The translations under genes were made by a program, and so were the position numbers. This document shows positions 35,665-46,902 of a stretch of 64,000 bases of DNA, piece by piece. The DNA comes from Botryotinia globosa (lineage: Eukaryota; Ascomycota; Leotiomycetes; Helotiales; Sclerotiniaceae). Location of the stretch: the NCBI GenBank assembly GCA_014898425.1, contig RCSZ01000010.1, positions 1,364,001-1,428,000 of the forward strand. The letters run 5' to 3'. Positions within the stretch are counted from its first letter, which is position 1. The number at the start of each line of letters is the position of its first letter. The notes under the pieces are model-generated. The model ran no database searches. It saw nothing but the letters and a program-made list of their open reading frames with translations, and was not told the DNA's origin.

Positions 35665-36304
35665 AGATATTCACCCGATACTAACTTGCCAATGCTGGGC
35701 TACGGGCAATCCAAGTTCAGAGCAGAGAATATTCTAAATAATGCTGCAAAAGAATACGGCATCCCCGTTGAAGTGTTGAGATGTGGACAAATTGGTGGCC
35801 CTGCTGGTGATGGAAAGAAGCAGTGGAATCCTCGGGCTTAATTCCCAATTCTACTGCAAACTTCTAAAGCGCTTGGATTGATTCCAAGTGATCTTGGAGC
35901 TCAAGATCTTGTTCAATGGATTCCGGCTGATATTGTAACACAGATTATCGTTGAGCTGATACATGGAAGTGATGCGAGAGACGGCCTGAACTTTCAATCT
36001 TATCAATCCCAGATTTGTCAAGTGGAGTAACCTTGTCCCTGGGGTCAAGCCCCTATTTGGTGTTGCCAAAGAAGTCTCATTGCAGAATTGGCTCAGAGAA
36101 CTTAAGAAACACGACGCCACGTCAAAAGACAAATTACAGAATTTCCCAGCACTTAAGCTTTTGGGCTATTTTGAATGGGTAGCTAATGAGGAAAGATTGT
36201 TTATGATGACTGAGAATGCGCAGGCCACGAGCCCTTCGTTTAGAGATTTAAGTCCAATAGACGACGAAATGATTGAAAGATGGGTTAAGAATTGGGATTT
36301 CTGA
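35665..36304 (+). pseudogene. Decayed 3' fragment of an NRPS-like adenylate-forming reductase
   Basis: The translated fragment contains GYGQSKFRAENIL, VEVLRCGQIGGP, VQWIPADIV and WSNLVP, the pattern of the terminal NAD(P)-binding thioester reductase domain of fungal NRPS-like enzymes. It ends at a natural stop after RWVKNWDF. The adenylation, carrier and N-terminal reductase parts are missing. An in-frame TAA at 35839-35841 stands where the family usually has Trp, and a one-base shift occurs near 35993 in a CTTT run. These lesions and the truncation make it a dead remnant. I infer a former NRPS-like gene that was mostly deleted or transposed in as a fragment. Confidence 0.8.
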
Positions 36305-36734
36305 GTTCGTAGATCTCTGCGGAACTAGATTTGGTTGCCTGATTCAGTTGTATCTTTTTGCATTGGTCGCTCACTGCTTAGACTAATGTCCAAAGCCTTG
36401 AGATATTCCGCAGTAATAGCTATTGAATGAAAGTTAATTCGCATATCTGTTCGTCGTTGCGCACAATGGACTTTGTAAGTCCTCATTCAGCCACCTTGGT
36501 TCATGATCCCAATACCCTTTCTTTTTTCTATGCCATTGCCATTATCATTTGTTCTTCCACGACCTTTTACCCTCTTGCACTACGAGTCCTCGACTATCTA
36601 CTCAGCCCCCTTTACCGTTGCTCGTAGATCAATTTGTCCACCCATCCTCTCTTCCCCATCATTTTCAACGCCCCCTCCAACTCTTCATCATTTCTAATAC
36701 ATGATGGTGGAAGCCGATCGTGAGCATCAGCCCA
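36305..36734. other. Intergenic region
   Basis: 430 bp, pyrimidine-rich in its second half. No supported feature. Confidence 0.45.
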
Positions 36735-37205
36735 CTACACAAATAGACCGCCCAGATCTACGGAAAATAAAAGCCCAGTCTTAGGATTTCTAGCCCGTGT
36801 TGCAATACCATGTTTATCATTATCAATCGTGAAAACTGCGGCAGCCTCAAAATCAACGAGTGTCGCATTTCCGGGACGTACAAATATAGCTGTGGAACTA
36901 CTGCTGGGAGTAAAACGTAGTGGGGTTTCGAGCCAAAGGGGTAGACCTTTCAACAAGACGGAAATGGACAAGCACAACGGTTTCGGCAATAGCGTTGGAG
37001 TTATCGGAGTAGTCCTTTTTGTCGTGGTGAAGATGGTCGGTCGAGTAAAGGTTGGTTGTGATTGTTCGTGGTGGTGGCGAATAATCATTGAGCTTTGCGA
37101 TTTCTTAGGGTTTTTATCATTGATGAGCTGCTGAATGGTAGTATGACGAGATAAATATATAGCTTGCCAATGTCTAAATCGATGTTTTAATAATGAGATG
37201 GACAT
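36735..37205 (-). CDS. Hypothetical small protein, low support
   Basis: Open frame of 156 aa with an ATG start on the minus strand. The N-terminus is basic (SLLKHRFRHWQAIYLSRH), the middle Thr/Pro/His-rich, and the end relatively ordered (NATLVDFEAAAVFTIDND). No domain was recognised, and composition could also arise by chance. It is kept because no longer frame competes for the locus. Confidence 0.3.
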   Translation of the reverse strand: MSISLLKHRFRHWQAIYLSRHTTIQQLINDKNPKKSQSSMIIRHHHEQSQPTFTRPTIFTTTKRTTPITPTLLPKPLCLSISVLLKGLPLWLETPLRFTPSSSSTAIFVRPGNATLVDFEAAAVFTIDNDKHGIATRARNPKTGLLFSVDLGGLFV

Positions 37206-37604
37206 TGTATAAAAGTAAAATTTAGCACTTTGTGCTAGTCTAGGACCTCATTGACTGAGATAGTCTGAAGGCTTCTTGAGGAAGACCTTTGATTCAAACT
37301 TATCCGATGTCTTTCATGAAATAGGGGTTCACAAGACTAGGAAATCTTAATGATTACCTCAATGAATAACAAATAGTTCGTCATTTGACAACGAAAAGAT
37401 CAAACCCCTTTCTGTTAACGATTGTTCCTTTAACGATTCTCTTAATCCCGCTCGTCTATGTGACTTCCCCCTTGCAATCATATCATCGTAAGTCGATATA
37501 AGAGTATTATCATTGATATCAATGCTGCTCTTTCAGGCAAGAATGAATTTGGGACCTTCTTTGTAGAATGATGTTCATTTGAAACAGAAATTACATATAT
37601 ACCT
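37206..37604. other. Intergenic region
   Basis: 399 bp between two divergent hypothetical frames. Nothing recognisable. Confidence 0.45.
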
Positions 37605-38486
37605 ATGAAGCTCCGTCTATCATGTACGATCTCATCTCATTTCAATCTCACCTTTCTCAGATACCGTAGAGCCGCGTCAAAGTCTTCTTCACCCAACAAA
37701 ATTGAATTTTCCAAAATGCTCCGGCCACTCACAAAACAACCATTTTCAACTCTAACACCATCCAAATGCATTCCCAAACGAACCTTCACCATCAAAAGCC
37801 AACCATTTTCCCCAAAGCCTTTTGGCACCACTATATCCTCACACACCTTAACTTGCAAACCACATCATCCAGCAATTTTCTCTCCTGCCCAAATCTCTAA
37901 CCATGCATTCATCAGAACCTTCAAAGTCTACTCCTTGTATCCACAACTTCCAGTTGCTACGACTACGGCCCTGGCTTATTTCTCATTTCCTAAAGTAAAC
38001 AGTATTTCGAATACGACCTCCTACTTCGCAGCCCTTCCTCTATCCCCCATTTTCTCATATCAAGATCTGGAGTGCGAGGTTAGGGATATATTGAGAGAGT
38101 CTTGTAGGGTCGCAATGCGGAGACGGGATAGTGGGGAAAAGGGTGAGAATAATACTGAGCATGCGATTGGGACTGAGGATATGGAAAGGAAGCAGGAGGA
38201 GGAAATGAGAAAATTGAAGCTTGATATCACGGTTGTTTGGCAGGGAGTGAGGATTGGGAATGTGGGGAGTGTATCTGATGGAAATGAACAGGAGGCGGAA
38301 ATGAGAATTAATGGGATGGATAAGGAAAGATTGGGTGGAGTATTGAGGTTGATGGCGACGAGGGGGTGGAAAGACGTTTTTTGTGTGAGGGTTGGGGGTG
38401 AGGAGGGGAAAGTGGAACAGCAGAAGGGGAAAAGAAAACTTGAGAAGGGGGCGCATGGAACAAAGGATAGACTGAGTATTCTGTGA
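37605..38486 (+). CDS. Hypothetical protein with possible mitochondrial targeting N-terminus
   Basis: Single open frame of 293 aa. The first ~110 residues are basic, rich in Ser/Thr/Pro/Phe and nearly free of acidic residues, as in mitochondrial presequences. Residues about 110-160 are moderately hydrophobic. The C-terminal half is charged, with EDMERKQEEEMRKLKLDITVVWQG and an ordered-looking strand-helix stretch ending RGWKDVFCVRVG. No known family was recognised. The frame is long for chance and shows a clear split between a basic leader and a charged domain, which supports a real gene. Confidence 0.55.
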   Translation: MKLRLSCTISSHFNLTFLRYRRAASKSSSPNKIEFSKMLRPLTKQPFSTLTPSKCIPKRTFTIKSQPFSPKPFGTTISSHTLTCKPHHPAIFSPAQISNHAFIRTFKVYSLYPQLPVATTTALAYFSFPKVNSISNTTSYFAALPLSPIFSYQDLECEVRDILRESCRVAMRRRDSGEKGENNTEHAIGTEDMERKQEEEMRKLKLDITVVWQGVRIGNVGSVSDGNEQEAEMRINGMDKERLGGVLRLMATRGWKDVFCVRVGGEEGKVEQQKGKRKLEKGAHGTKDRLSIL

Positions 38487-38807
38487 GGATATATTTTGAG
38501 CTATGGTATCGGGGGTAGGGGAAACATCATGATGTCTGAATTACAGGTCAAATTGAAATTTTAAATGATACTCCTATCGATACATTAGTGACAGGTACGC
38601 AAGGACTGTATGAGATCAAATGACATGGAAGCATATCCGGATTACGGAATGGATGCTTTTATTAATAACTACAAATGCCACTGCACCAGAACGCCAACAT
38701 CTTTCACTTTCTATCTCCATACAAAAATGTTTTATGCATCAAGGACAGTTTCCAAAATGGTCAAAAGAAAGCGTACCGGAGAAAAGCTCTTGCACTTTTT
38801 CATCCAC
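38487..38807. other. Short convergent intergenic region
   Basis: 321 bp between converging genes; presumably 3' untranslated sequences. Nothing else seen. Confidence 0.45.
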
Positions 38808-40080
38808 CTAAGAATGCCCGTGTCTAACCAACGTTCCCACAAACCGATCATTCATAAACTCCTGCTCATATCCCACGGGGAATACTTTCTCAACCCAATC
38901 ATACCACTCTGCACACCTACTATCCATTGCATTGAAGCTCTTCACAAAATCCCAATACTCAGGATACCAGCCGGCATTCTCCCAATCCAATACCGCCACG
39001 ACCTTACCATCCTTCACAAGAATATTCCTTGGCGCCAATTCTCCATGTGCGAAAATGATGGCATGATTAGTAAGAAGAGAATGTTCTGCCATTTTCAGGA
39101 AACATTTAGGCACTTGGGCATAGGCATCTGAGATAAGGAATTCATTGAATTCAGCTTCAGACTTAAAGGGGCCACCTTCAAGGTCATAGCGTCGGGAATC
39201 AATAGCTGGGGTACGATTCATACCGCCGATGTATCGGCCCGTCAAGCCGCGGAGCTGGAACAGCATATCATTGATCTGACTTGCAATACTTTTCTTTTGA
39301 TCTTCTGGGAGGGTGTTCCAGACTTTATCCATGCGTTCGCCTTCGATATATTCCATGGTGATGCTAGTGAGTTTTCCATCGGTAGTGGCTTCTATGACAC
39401 GAGGAACTGGAATGCTGGTATGTGTTGCAATGTAACGCATAGCGTCTGCTTCGGAGAGTTGAAGATTACGTCCTGATTTGAGAACCTTGTTTCCATAGCG
39501 AGCTACTTTTCGGCCGACGATCTCGTGAAGAATGATACCTATCTAGGTTAGCCATCGAGTTTTAAGCAGGTATAATATTAGGAAGTGGAATTGCCATACC
39601 TTCACCAAGCTTTGCATCCAAGCATTTTTTCGGCTCAGCATCTTCATCTTCATCTTCGTCCTCACTGATTCGATCCAAAGTGTTGCGATCGTCCTCTGAC
39701 TCTGTATATTCGTCGCTATCATACTCAGAATCGTATTCCTCTTCTACTTCGCTCCCTTCGCTGCCTTCTCGCCAATCAGGGTCTTCCTCACTATCGTCCG
39801 AATCATCTGAAATATCGAGACCTTTGACTTCTAGATTGTTTGCAAGTCCGTCTAAGAACGAGGAAAGCTTCTTTTGAAAGCCTTCTTTGCTATTAGCCCA
39901 CTCGGGTGTTCGGAGTGAGGTTGTATCCTTTCCAGGTTGAGCACTGGTGATGGATTTTATAATCTTCAGTGTGCTCGAGTCAATACAGGCTGCGTTTTTG
40001 TGGCCAGCCTCAACTAAGTGCTGAAGTTGAAAAGCAGTTTGAAGGGTTGCGGTCGAGGGGTTTTCGGCAAAGGAAGGCAT
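38808..40080 (-). CDS. APH-family kinase-like protein with acidic insert
   Basis: Exons 40080-39600 and 39538-38808 give 403 aa; the 61-nt intron starts GTATGG and ends GATAG. Residues 1-90 are of unknown type. Residues about 95-150 are an acidic Asp/Glu/Ser tract. From about residue 160 the phosphotransferase fold begins: VGRKVARYGNKVLKSG carries the ATP-binding Lys region, SITMEYIEGERMDKVW is the hinge, and HGELAPRNILV with VLDWENAGWYPEYWD form the catalytic and metal loops. In the family the catalytic loop is normally H-G-D; here residue 327 is Glu, so phosphotransfer may be reduced or lost. Substrates of fungal APH-like proteins are generally unknown, and antibiotic resistance should not be assumed. 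Confidence 0.85.
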
Positions 40081-40765
40081 TTTATCGGTTGAATTAGATT
40101 ATTATAAAAGATGAAAGGGTTAATGAAATACTTCAAGAGAATGAATGGCTAAATGAAGCTGCTAATATAATTGTGTATGTGAAAAACGAGTTGCAATATT
40201 GGACGGAGCTAGCATAGGAATATATAAGGATTCCAGACTCAGATGTTGGCATTTGTTGGGTGATCACGATTGATCTTAACAGAAGACCTAACATCGAAAC
40301 GCCTACAGTAATAATTGTGAGGACCAAGTTTGGCCGTGTAGGTTGGCGCTTCCCTGAGAAATCCTCGCGAGTTTCAAATTTTATCCGTCGCAGAACTGTG
40401 CCAACCAACACTAATTCAGGCTATGTCATGGCCACCTGTGGACATTGATGTCCAGATTTTCTCCTCGGTGTAACAATAATCAGTGAATAAATTGAATAAA
40501 TGAACGAATTGCAACTCATTACACCACTTTTGATGCCTTTCCATCGTTGGATCTGACCGTGGCTGAGGCGCCAACTTGACCCATATCACGTGATTTTAGT
40601 GGAATCGAGGGAAGGCGCGTCTAATATCTCGTCATTTTGAAGTTTTGATTGTGCCATCGTTGGAAATTTAGTAAATAACTCAAGTTTAAAACGTTGGGAA
40701 ACATCATATTCGAGGGAATTTGTCATCACTCGAAGACATTCCAAGGTACAATTGTTGAATGGAAT
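40081..40765. other. Intergenic region
   Basis: 685 bp separating two minus-strand genes. No supported coding content. Confidence 0.5.
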
Positions 40766-43129
40766 TTAACCACATTGCGGTGCCATTCCATTTAGAAAAA
40801 GTGCTTCGAAGTCACTAGCTGAGAGATCAGTATCAAAATTGATTTCCTCGATAGTATCGAAGTCGACATTGTCCCAGTCTGCTCTTGAACATGGGTCATT
40901 GATATCAAGGCCAGGGAAAGCAGTCATTGGTTCTGGCATTCGAAACTCCGAATTCCGTCGCTTGGATGGATTTACAGAGCTTGACGCATCGCGGCCCGCA
41001 TTTCTGTGATTCTGTACTTGGGCTAAAGCTTCTTCAGTAGATGATGTCCCCCTTCGTAGAATATCTCGAAGTTGTTCAAGACCTCTCCTCGCTATAGTAC
41101 CGGTTTCTTGACAACTCTCAAGCATTCTAAAAGCATCTACTATCTCAGATTTTCTTTCCTCTGATCGTGGATCATCCTTGTTCAAGCAGAAGTCCATCAC
41201 TAACATTACAGTAGCCACAAAGATGTGATGCGTCACCGTCCACATCCTGACTGGCTGAAAATTTTGCTTCTTGCCCCATTCCATAAGCTCCGTTCCCAGT
41301 TCAATTACTGAGCGGGCAGAACGAAGGCAAACCATTCGACTGTAAGAGAATCGTGGGTCATGGGCACCTCGCGCAAGATAAGGCCGATGAAGTCGTGTGA
41401 ATCTGGTCTGAATCCCAAAATGCCCCGCAGTCCTTTGCACTGCCAAGAAAGGGTGTTTTGCGTCTAAATCTTTGTATTGCGCTCGACTTTTAGCATCAAT
41501 ACGAAAAGCCGGAGGGACTTCAGAAAGCATGCAAATCAGCTTCCTATCAAAATTCAATACCATTTCGTAGGGCAGCTCATGTATCTCACAGCCAAGATTT
41601 TGCATCGCGTCCACAATTTCCCGACAAATTATCGAGAGCTGATACCTGAATGTAGAGTATGTCATATCAGTTTCCATACATGAGGGCTGCTTATAGTCTC
41701 CTGGAGGACCAATGTCAACATCATTGACATTGCTTGGATAATCGCATTTCATCTGTTGTGGGTGAACCATATATGTGCCACTTTGCGGACCACTCATGAA
41801 GGACATGATCCTACACTTGTTAGACGCGGAATGCAAGATGGTACAAATGAACTTGCCAATCGGTAGAAACAATATGCCACCAGATCCTTCGTTTAGTCTC
41901 GAGTTCAACGTAATTCAATTCTTTCCCAACTCTCCGCTTCTTGCTTTGGGTAGAATCGATATGATCGAATCCAAGTGAACGTGCTGAATGCATTGCCGTA
42001 GTAAACAAGACTCGAAAAGTTGCAATGCCTCCGATATTAGGCAGAAGATGTTGTCCTATTAACAGTACTGCTTGTATTGACTCCATCGTGGGCTTCCCGA
42101 TAAAATTAGCAGCGCACAGTGCTTTTTGAGCCAACAAAGTCCAACGACGAGTTTCTGACAGAAGCTCAGCGCCTTGAAAATATACACTCAATGCAAAGAC
42201 TGCAGAGAGAAGGGCAACATGTTCGTTTCGAGGCTGTAGGTTCTGGTCAAGATCATCATATAACCTGTTCAGATGAGACTCGAGAGTTGGTATATGAGTT
42301 ATGTGGTATATCCAAACGATATTATCAACGTAATAGTCAAAAAGAACTCTCGCACGCTTTCTAGAGGGAAGCGAACATAAACTTTGTGCGTCGACACCTG
42401 CCTGTACAGTAGCGGCCGACGTACCCAGAAAAGAAGTAGCAAAAGTTTGCGTGGTCTCATCATTGTAAGACAGAAGATTCTATCTGATTAGCTTTTCACA
42501 GACAAGCTTTAGGAAAGTGGTAATACATAGTTTGTAGACTCATGGAGGCCCCGGTGCTCGAAAGCATCAGATTCTAACCACGAGACTGTATTTGTGATTT
42601 GAGTATCTTCTGCAGGGGTTTCTTGTGTCGAGACCACTAAGTATCTGTCAGCCCGGATTTGATACCATGATATTTGCAAGAGAAAAACACTACCAGATGC
42701 GGTATCGTTCGAACTTCCCGATACATTGACTTTTCTTTCTAGAAGTTCCTCTAACCTTTTCAGGCGGGCGTTCAACTCCTCAATCCCTTGACTATCGTGG
42801 TAATAATCAGATAAGATTACTAAAACCCATCGAAACAGTAGCACTAACCTTGATGATCCTGCCGAGAGAGAATTGATCGGCTGAGAACTTGGGATGTCTG
42901 CTTGACCTATAGCTGATACGCAGGGGACTTTGCGAGCTCTGCAATTACTGCATGGAAAGTTGCGATCACACTGTTAAGGTCAGAATAGGATTCGGTATTG
43001 TTATCAGACTCGTATTCTTGCCTTGAGTTTCCTGGTACGACAAAATTGACATGAGACAGGGTCCTGTCGACGAGCTATTTTTTCCTTTCGCCCGTCCTGG
43101 CATGGATGGGTTGGTGAGGACCGCTTCAT
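40766..43129 (-). CDS. Zn2Cys6 transcription factor with two GC-AG introns
   Basis: Six exons on the minus strand: 43129-43022, 42970-42849, 42791-42694, 42636-42527, 42479-41857, 41810-40766 (701 aa). Introns 1 and 5 begin GC (GCAAGA, GCAAGT) and the others GT; all end AG and keep frame. The zinc cluster uses C27, C30, C37, C43, C46 and C53, with R31-T-R-K-L-K36 as the basic loop. Intron 1 falls exactly between K36 and C37. A short coiled-coil segment follows (GIEELNARLKRLEELLERKV), typical of dimerising C6 proteins. The middle domain includes ETKRRIWWHIVSTDW joined by intron 5 to IMSFMSGPQSGTYMVHPQQ, the conserved R-R-x-x-W-W and D-W motifs. The C-terminus is acidic (DNVDFDTIEEINFDTD), a plausible activation region. 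Targets are unknown. A decayed transporter fragment lies just upstream on the other strand. Confidence 0.85.
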
Positions 43130-43499
43130 GCCGATTCAATGCAAACGAAATAGGATCTTGACGAATGATAAGTCCGATGGTTAAATGGATTAATTGGCGG
43201 CGTTATTGAGAGCATGGAAAGATTGGAAGAGGCTATCGTACACGATGATAATATCAAAGTACTAGTTTGAGGTTGTCCATAGTGAAGAGGGCCTCAATTT
43301 CCGCGGATTCTCGGACTGTCCGGTCCACTTTTCTTATCGCCTTTAGTGGGCAATCCCGCCCGCCCACCGTACCAATTCTACATCGTCTTTTTGGTTGTAT
43401 ATTCAGGTCTATTGGCGGACTGATTTAGATAGTGCAATATTGCCGTTGTTACGGCAATTTTCTCCGGCTTATAAGTTAGTCTGTAGCTGGAGATGCATG

Positions 43500-43865
43500 A
43501 TCAAAGCTACTTCTGTGGCTGGAATCACCATGTTTTCTCTTGCTTATGGATTTACTTCAGGGGTAGTTATCAGTCTTCAAGGGGTTTGTGAAGCAAAGCT
43601 GGTACCGCCAACGCAATTTGGAATTGCCCTGGGCTCCGTCATGACGTTTCTCTCAATCGCGCAAGTTTCCGCTCCCTATCCCGCAGATCTAAACTCGGCT
43701 AACTCTAGCAGCGGGCTCCTGAACTCATCTATAAAAGGAAATATTCTCGATGTTTGGGGTTACCTTGGAATGTCGCTGTTTTCCGGAATGATAAAGCTTT
43801 TGGGAGGATTGGCACTGCTAGCCGCGCGACTACAGCACAACAGCCAATTACTGGTGAAGGCTTAG
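43500..43865 (+). pseudogene. Fragment of an MFS monocarboxylate-type transporter
   Basis: The frame carries FSLAYGFTSGVVISLQGVC, LVPPTQFGIALGSVMTFLSIA, LFSGM and a final LAARLQHNSQLLVKA. This matches the last third of fungal MCT-like MFS proteins (segments about 10-12). The first two thirds are missing; sequence upstream of about 43500 is unrelated. Between the matching blocks lies a poorly matching stretch that may be an unspliced or damaged intron. Being headless, it is interpreted as a remnant. Its divergent position next to the Zn2Cys6 gene suggests the two may once have formed a regulator-transporter pair (inference). Confidence 0.65.
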
Positions 43866-45004
43866 GTTGAATATATAGTTTTATATATCATCTCTACCGT
43901 TAAAGATCCCCAGTATCTGGATGAGGCAGTCAAATACGATCTTTCAATGTTTGAATGGGTTCTTCATGTTCTTGGAGGGTTACCATCCACATTGTTTCTA
44001 AATTATCTACCATATGCCCGTACTGTAAACTAACCAACCTCGGAGGGAGGATGTAGACACTGTTTGAGTACCCTTTGGTCCTCTCAGCCCACTCTAAGTC
44101 TGTGCCATACAAGATCAATCTTAATATTCAAGTATAACTGCAAGTTCGTGGTCATCTGACGTGCTACGCTGCGGTACAAATTTAGTACCGAATCAAAAGA
44201 TGACAGCCTTGATGTTCAATGTGCCAAAGAGCTAAGGCTAAAACATCAGGTGCCAGGTTAGAGTTTGGATGAGCATAAAGTCTTTCTAGATTTGATTTCC
44301 TAATCTTGTTCATTACTCAGAATTGAATGCTTGGATCTCGTTGTTGCTGTCATGTCATGGTCAAGTTTCATGTGCCAATCGCAACAAATTGAGATATTAA
44401 TTTCACGAATCGTCTGATCTTCAATCGATCATCACTCTATATCTGCATAGCCCACAAAGAAAAATGTATTAAGGCTGCATCAAAACTCCGAATCCCCATT
44501 ACGTTTCACATCGTCCATCCCACGTCCGAGCACTACCCTTCAAACAAAAAAAGCCTCATTCATCTGATTTCCCCACACGCGTCCCCAGACCCCCAGATCT
44601 TCAGATCTTCAAAACGTGCTTGTGCTAACAACGCAAAGTTCCGTCTTCTTGAAATGCCTCATTACTTTGATACGGCAGTGTTCAGTAGTAGAATGTAAGA
44701 TACCTTCGTACATTCACAAGTCAGTGACTAACCGAACATTGAGAGGTCCGAGGGAAGTATTTGCAAATTATCAGACTCGTGAAATCAAAGGTGTCATGAA
44801 AATATCGGACGATGGATTCTATAAGTAGGTGAAGATGTAATGTGTTTGCTTGCTTTTTTTTAATCATCTTCTCTATCTGCCATACCAAGATACCTTGTTC
44901 GATTCTCCATCTTCACAAACCACATTTGTCGAACATTATTCGACATATCACATTCTTTTAAAAATTCTTACAATCAATCAAACTACTTTCATTCCAAATT
45001 GAAA
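43866..45004. other. Intergenic region
   Basis: 1.1 kb with no supported gene. A T-rich run near 44853-44863 and a CATTTCA-rich leader precede the next ATG. Confidence 0.5.
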
Positions 45005-45862
45005 ATGCGTCTCTCACTCATCATCGCTATCTTGCCATTGGCTCTCGCCGCACCCGTATGCATATATCCCTTCATATCATTGACCACATGTTAACAATAC
45101 TGCAGACTAAGCGACAACTCAGTGGTCTTCTTGGAGGAGCAACAGGCACCTCAGCCAGTAGTGGTGATCTCTTGTCGGGACTCACGGGAGGAACAACAGG
45201 CACTTCAGCTGGTGGTGGTGACCTCTTGTCCGGACTCACAGGGGGGGCCACAGGCTCCTCAGCCAGTAGTGGTGATCTCTTGTCGGGACTCACGGGAGGA
45301 ACAACAGGCACTTCAGCTGGTGGTGGTGACCTCTTGTCCGGACTCACAGGGGGGGCCACAGGCTCCTCAGCCGATAGTGATGACCTCTTGTCCGGACTCA
45401 CAGGGGGGGCCACAGGCTCCTCAGCCGATAGTGATGACCTCTTGTCCGGACTCACAGGGGGGGCCACAGGCTCCTCAGCCGATAGTGATGACCTCTTTTC
45501 CGGACTCACAGGAGGAACTACGACAGCTACTGGTGGTGGTGACCTCTTATCCGGACTCACAGGAAGAGCAACAGGCATCTCAACCGATAGTGGTGACCTT
45601 TTATCCGGACTCACAGGAGGAGCCACCACAGCTACCGGTGGTGCTACCACCGCTGATGCTGGAGGATCTCAAGGAATAGTGAGTCTTCTCTTTGCTATTT
45701 CATCTCGATGATGGTTACTAATGAGCCATGTAGGACACACTTATCAGTGGCTTGACCGGCGGTGTAAATACAATTGGTGCCGGGGCCACCGGAGCCACTG
45801 GAGCTACGGGAACTGGAGCTGCAGGTGCAGGCCTTCTTTCTGGATTGACTGGTGCTGTTTAG
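45005..45862 (+). CDS. Small secreted Gly/Ser/Leu tandem-repeat protein
   Basis: Exons 45005-45055, 45106-45678 and 45734-45862 give 250 aa; both introns (50 and 55 nt) are phase 0. The signal peptide MRLSLIIAILPLALAAP is followed at once by TKRQL, a dibasic kexin-type site that would expose an N-terminal Gln. The mature part is nine units of 17-18 residues of the type GGATGSSADSDDLLSGLT, then a Gly/Ala/Thr-rich end with SGLTGG and LLSGLTGAV. It has no Cys, no aromatic residue and no C-terminal hydrophobic anchor. It is probably a secreted wall or matrix protein, but no family is recognised. The paralogue-like gene at 46903 has the same plan. The first intron falls exactly between the signal peptide and the KR site. 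Confidence 0.8.
45133..45615. repeat. 54-bp coding tandem repeat array (nine units)
   Basis: Eight 54-bp units and one 51-bp unit. Units 2 and 4 are identical, and units 1-2 and 3-4 form a near-identical 108-bp duplication. Units 5 and 6 are identical and unit 7 differs by one base. Identity at synonymous positions points to recent expansion. Because the period is a multiple of three, other frames also stay open over the array. Confidence 0.92.
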
Positions 45863-46902
45863 AGATTTGAAGCTGAGATGGGAAACTGCGGGGCAGGAAA
45901 TGCTTATGGATGGAGAGATGAGCAGGACTTTCATTTATGTTTCAATTCTATATTAGGCAACAAATTATTTATACCATGTTTTCTTTTACACATTCCCATG
46001 AGAATCAGTGGCAAGATTTCACTACACAATGAAAACAAAGTTCTGTCTGGACCTGGACGACTTGAACCACTCGGACAATGTGACTTCAATGGAAGCTTTC
46101 ATAAATGAACTTTACGGGTGACATTCTAGATTGAGTTTTCCACCGTTGGGTATATGGAGTGACAGGATACTGCAAACATGAACTTGTGAATATCTCTTGA
46201 TATATCAGATATCGTTTCACAAGATTTGTTGCCATCATCTATCAGAGATGAAACAATCCAGCAAACTATATTTTCTGACATGAAATAATTGAGAAATAAA
46301 TTGTCAGAAATTTCGAAGACTAGGAGATGTCCTCTCAATCAGTGCACACACTAGTGGTCTTTCTATCACCTGTTCTCAATCCTCAATATCAGCTTTGAGA
46401 GTTTCAAGTAAATGAACAAAAAGAAACATGTCTCCACTCGCAAAGACATCTACAACGGGGATAAAAAAATACCTCGGTATTAGGTTCATTCAGAAATACA
46501 GATAATCGCCCTCTGAAGTATTTCTTTTGAAATATGGAAAATTGTCCAACGTTAATATAGAAGATAAAGCTTGTAGGAAATAGAGTGGGACTGGGCCAGA
46601 CCTTGTCCGCCTCTATTCGAATGTTAGATGAAGCAGAAACGTGGGGATATACTTGCTTTTTAACCCCCTCTAATATGAATGTTGTATATAGCTTCGCAAT
46701 GATCCGGCTTTCAGTATTCAATTCTTGTTTATCAGATCACTCACATTCTTTTCCAATCACTCGCTATCTACTCTAACAAAACATCGAAACTTGTCGCTCA
46801 GTTTGCAGACCTGTATACAATCCCTCAGCCTCAATTTACAATACATCGTCCATCAATCAAGCTCCTCGCTATAATTAGCCCTCAAACAATCAACATATCA
46901 AC
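45863..46902. other. Intergenic region between the two secreted-protein genes
   Basis: 1 kb without a supported gene. The sequence just before the next ATG is CAATCAA/CATATCAA-rich, as in the leader of the first gene. Confidence 0.5.

Noticed and set aside
38610..39131. 173-aa plus-strand open frame
   Set aside because: Antisense to the conserved APH kinase-like exon and without domain content.
44616..44828. 70-aa open frame as a small gene
   Set aside because: Too short, no signal peptide or motif, and surrounded by non-coding sequence.
45072..45650. Long antisense open frame (192 aa, Pro/Ser/Val-rich)
   Set aside because: It is a by-product of the 54-bp array, whose period is divisible by three; the sense frame has a signal peptide and good introns.
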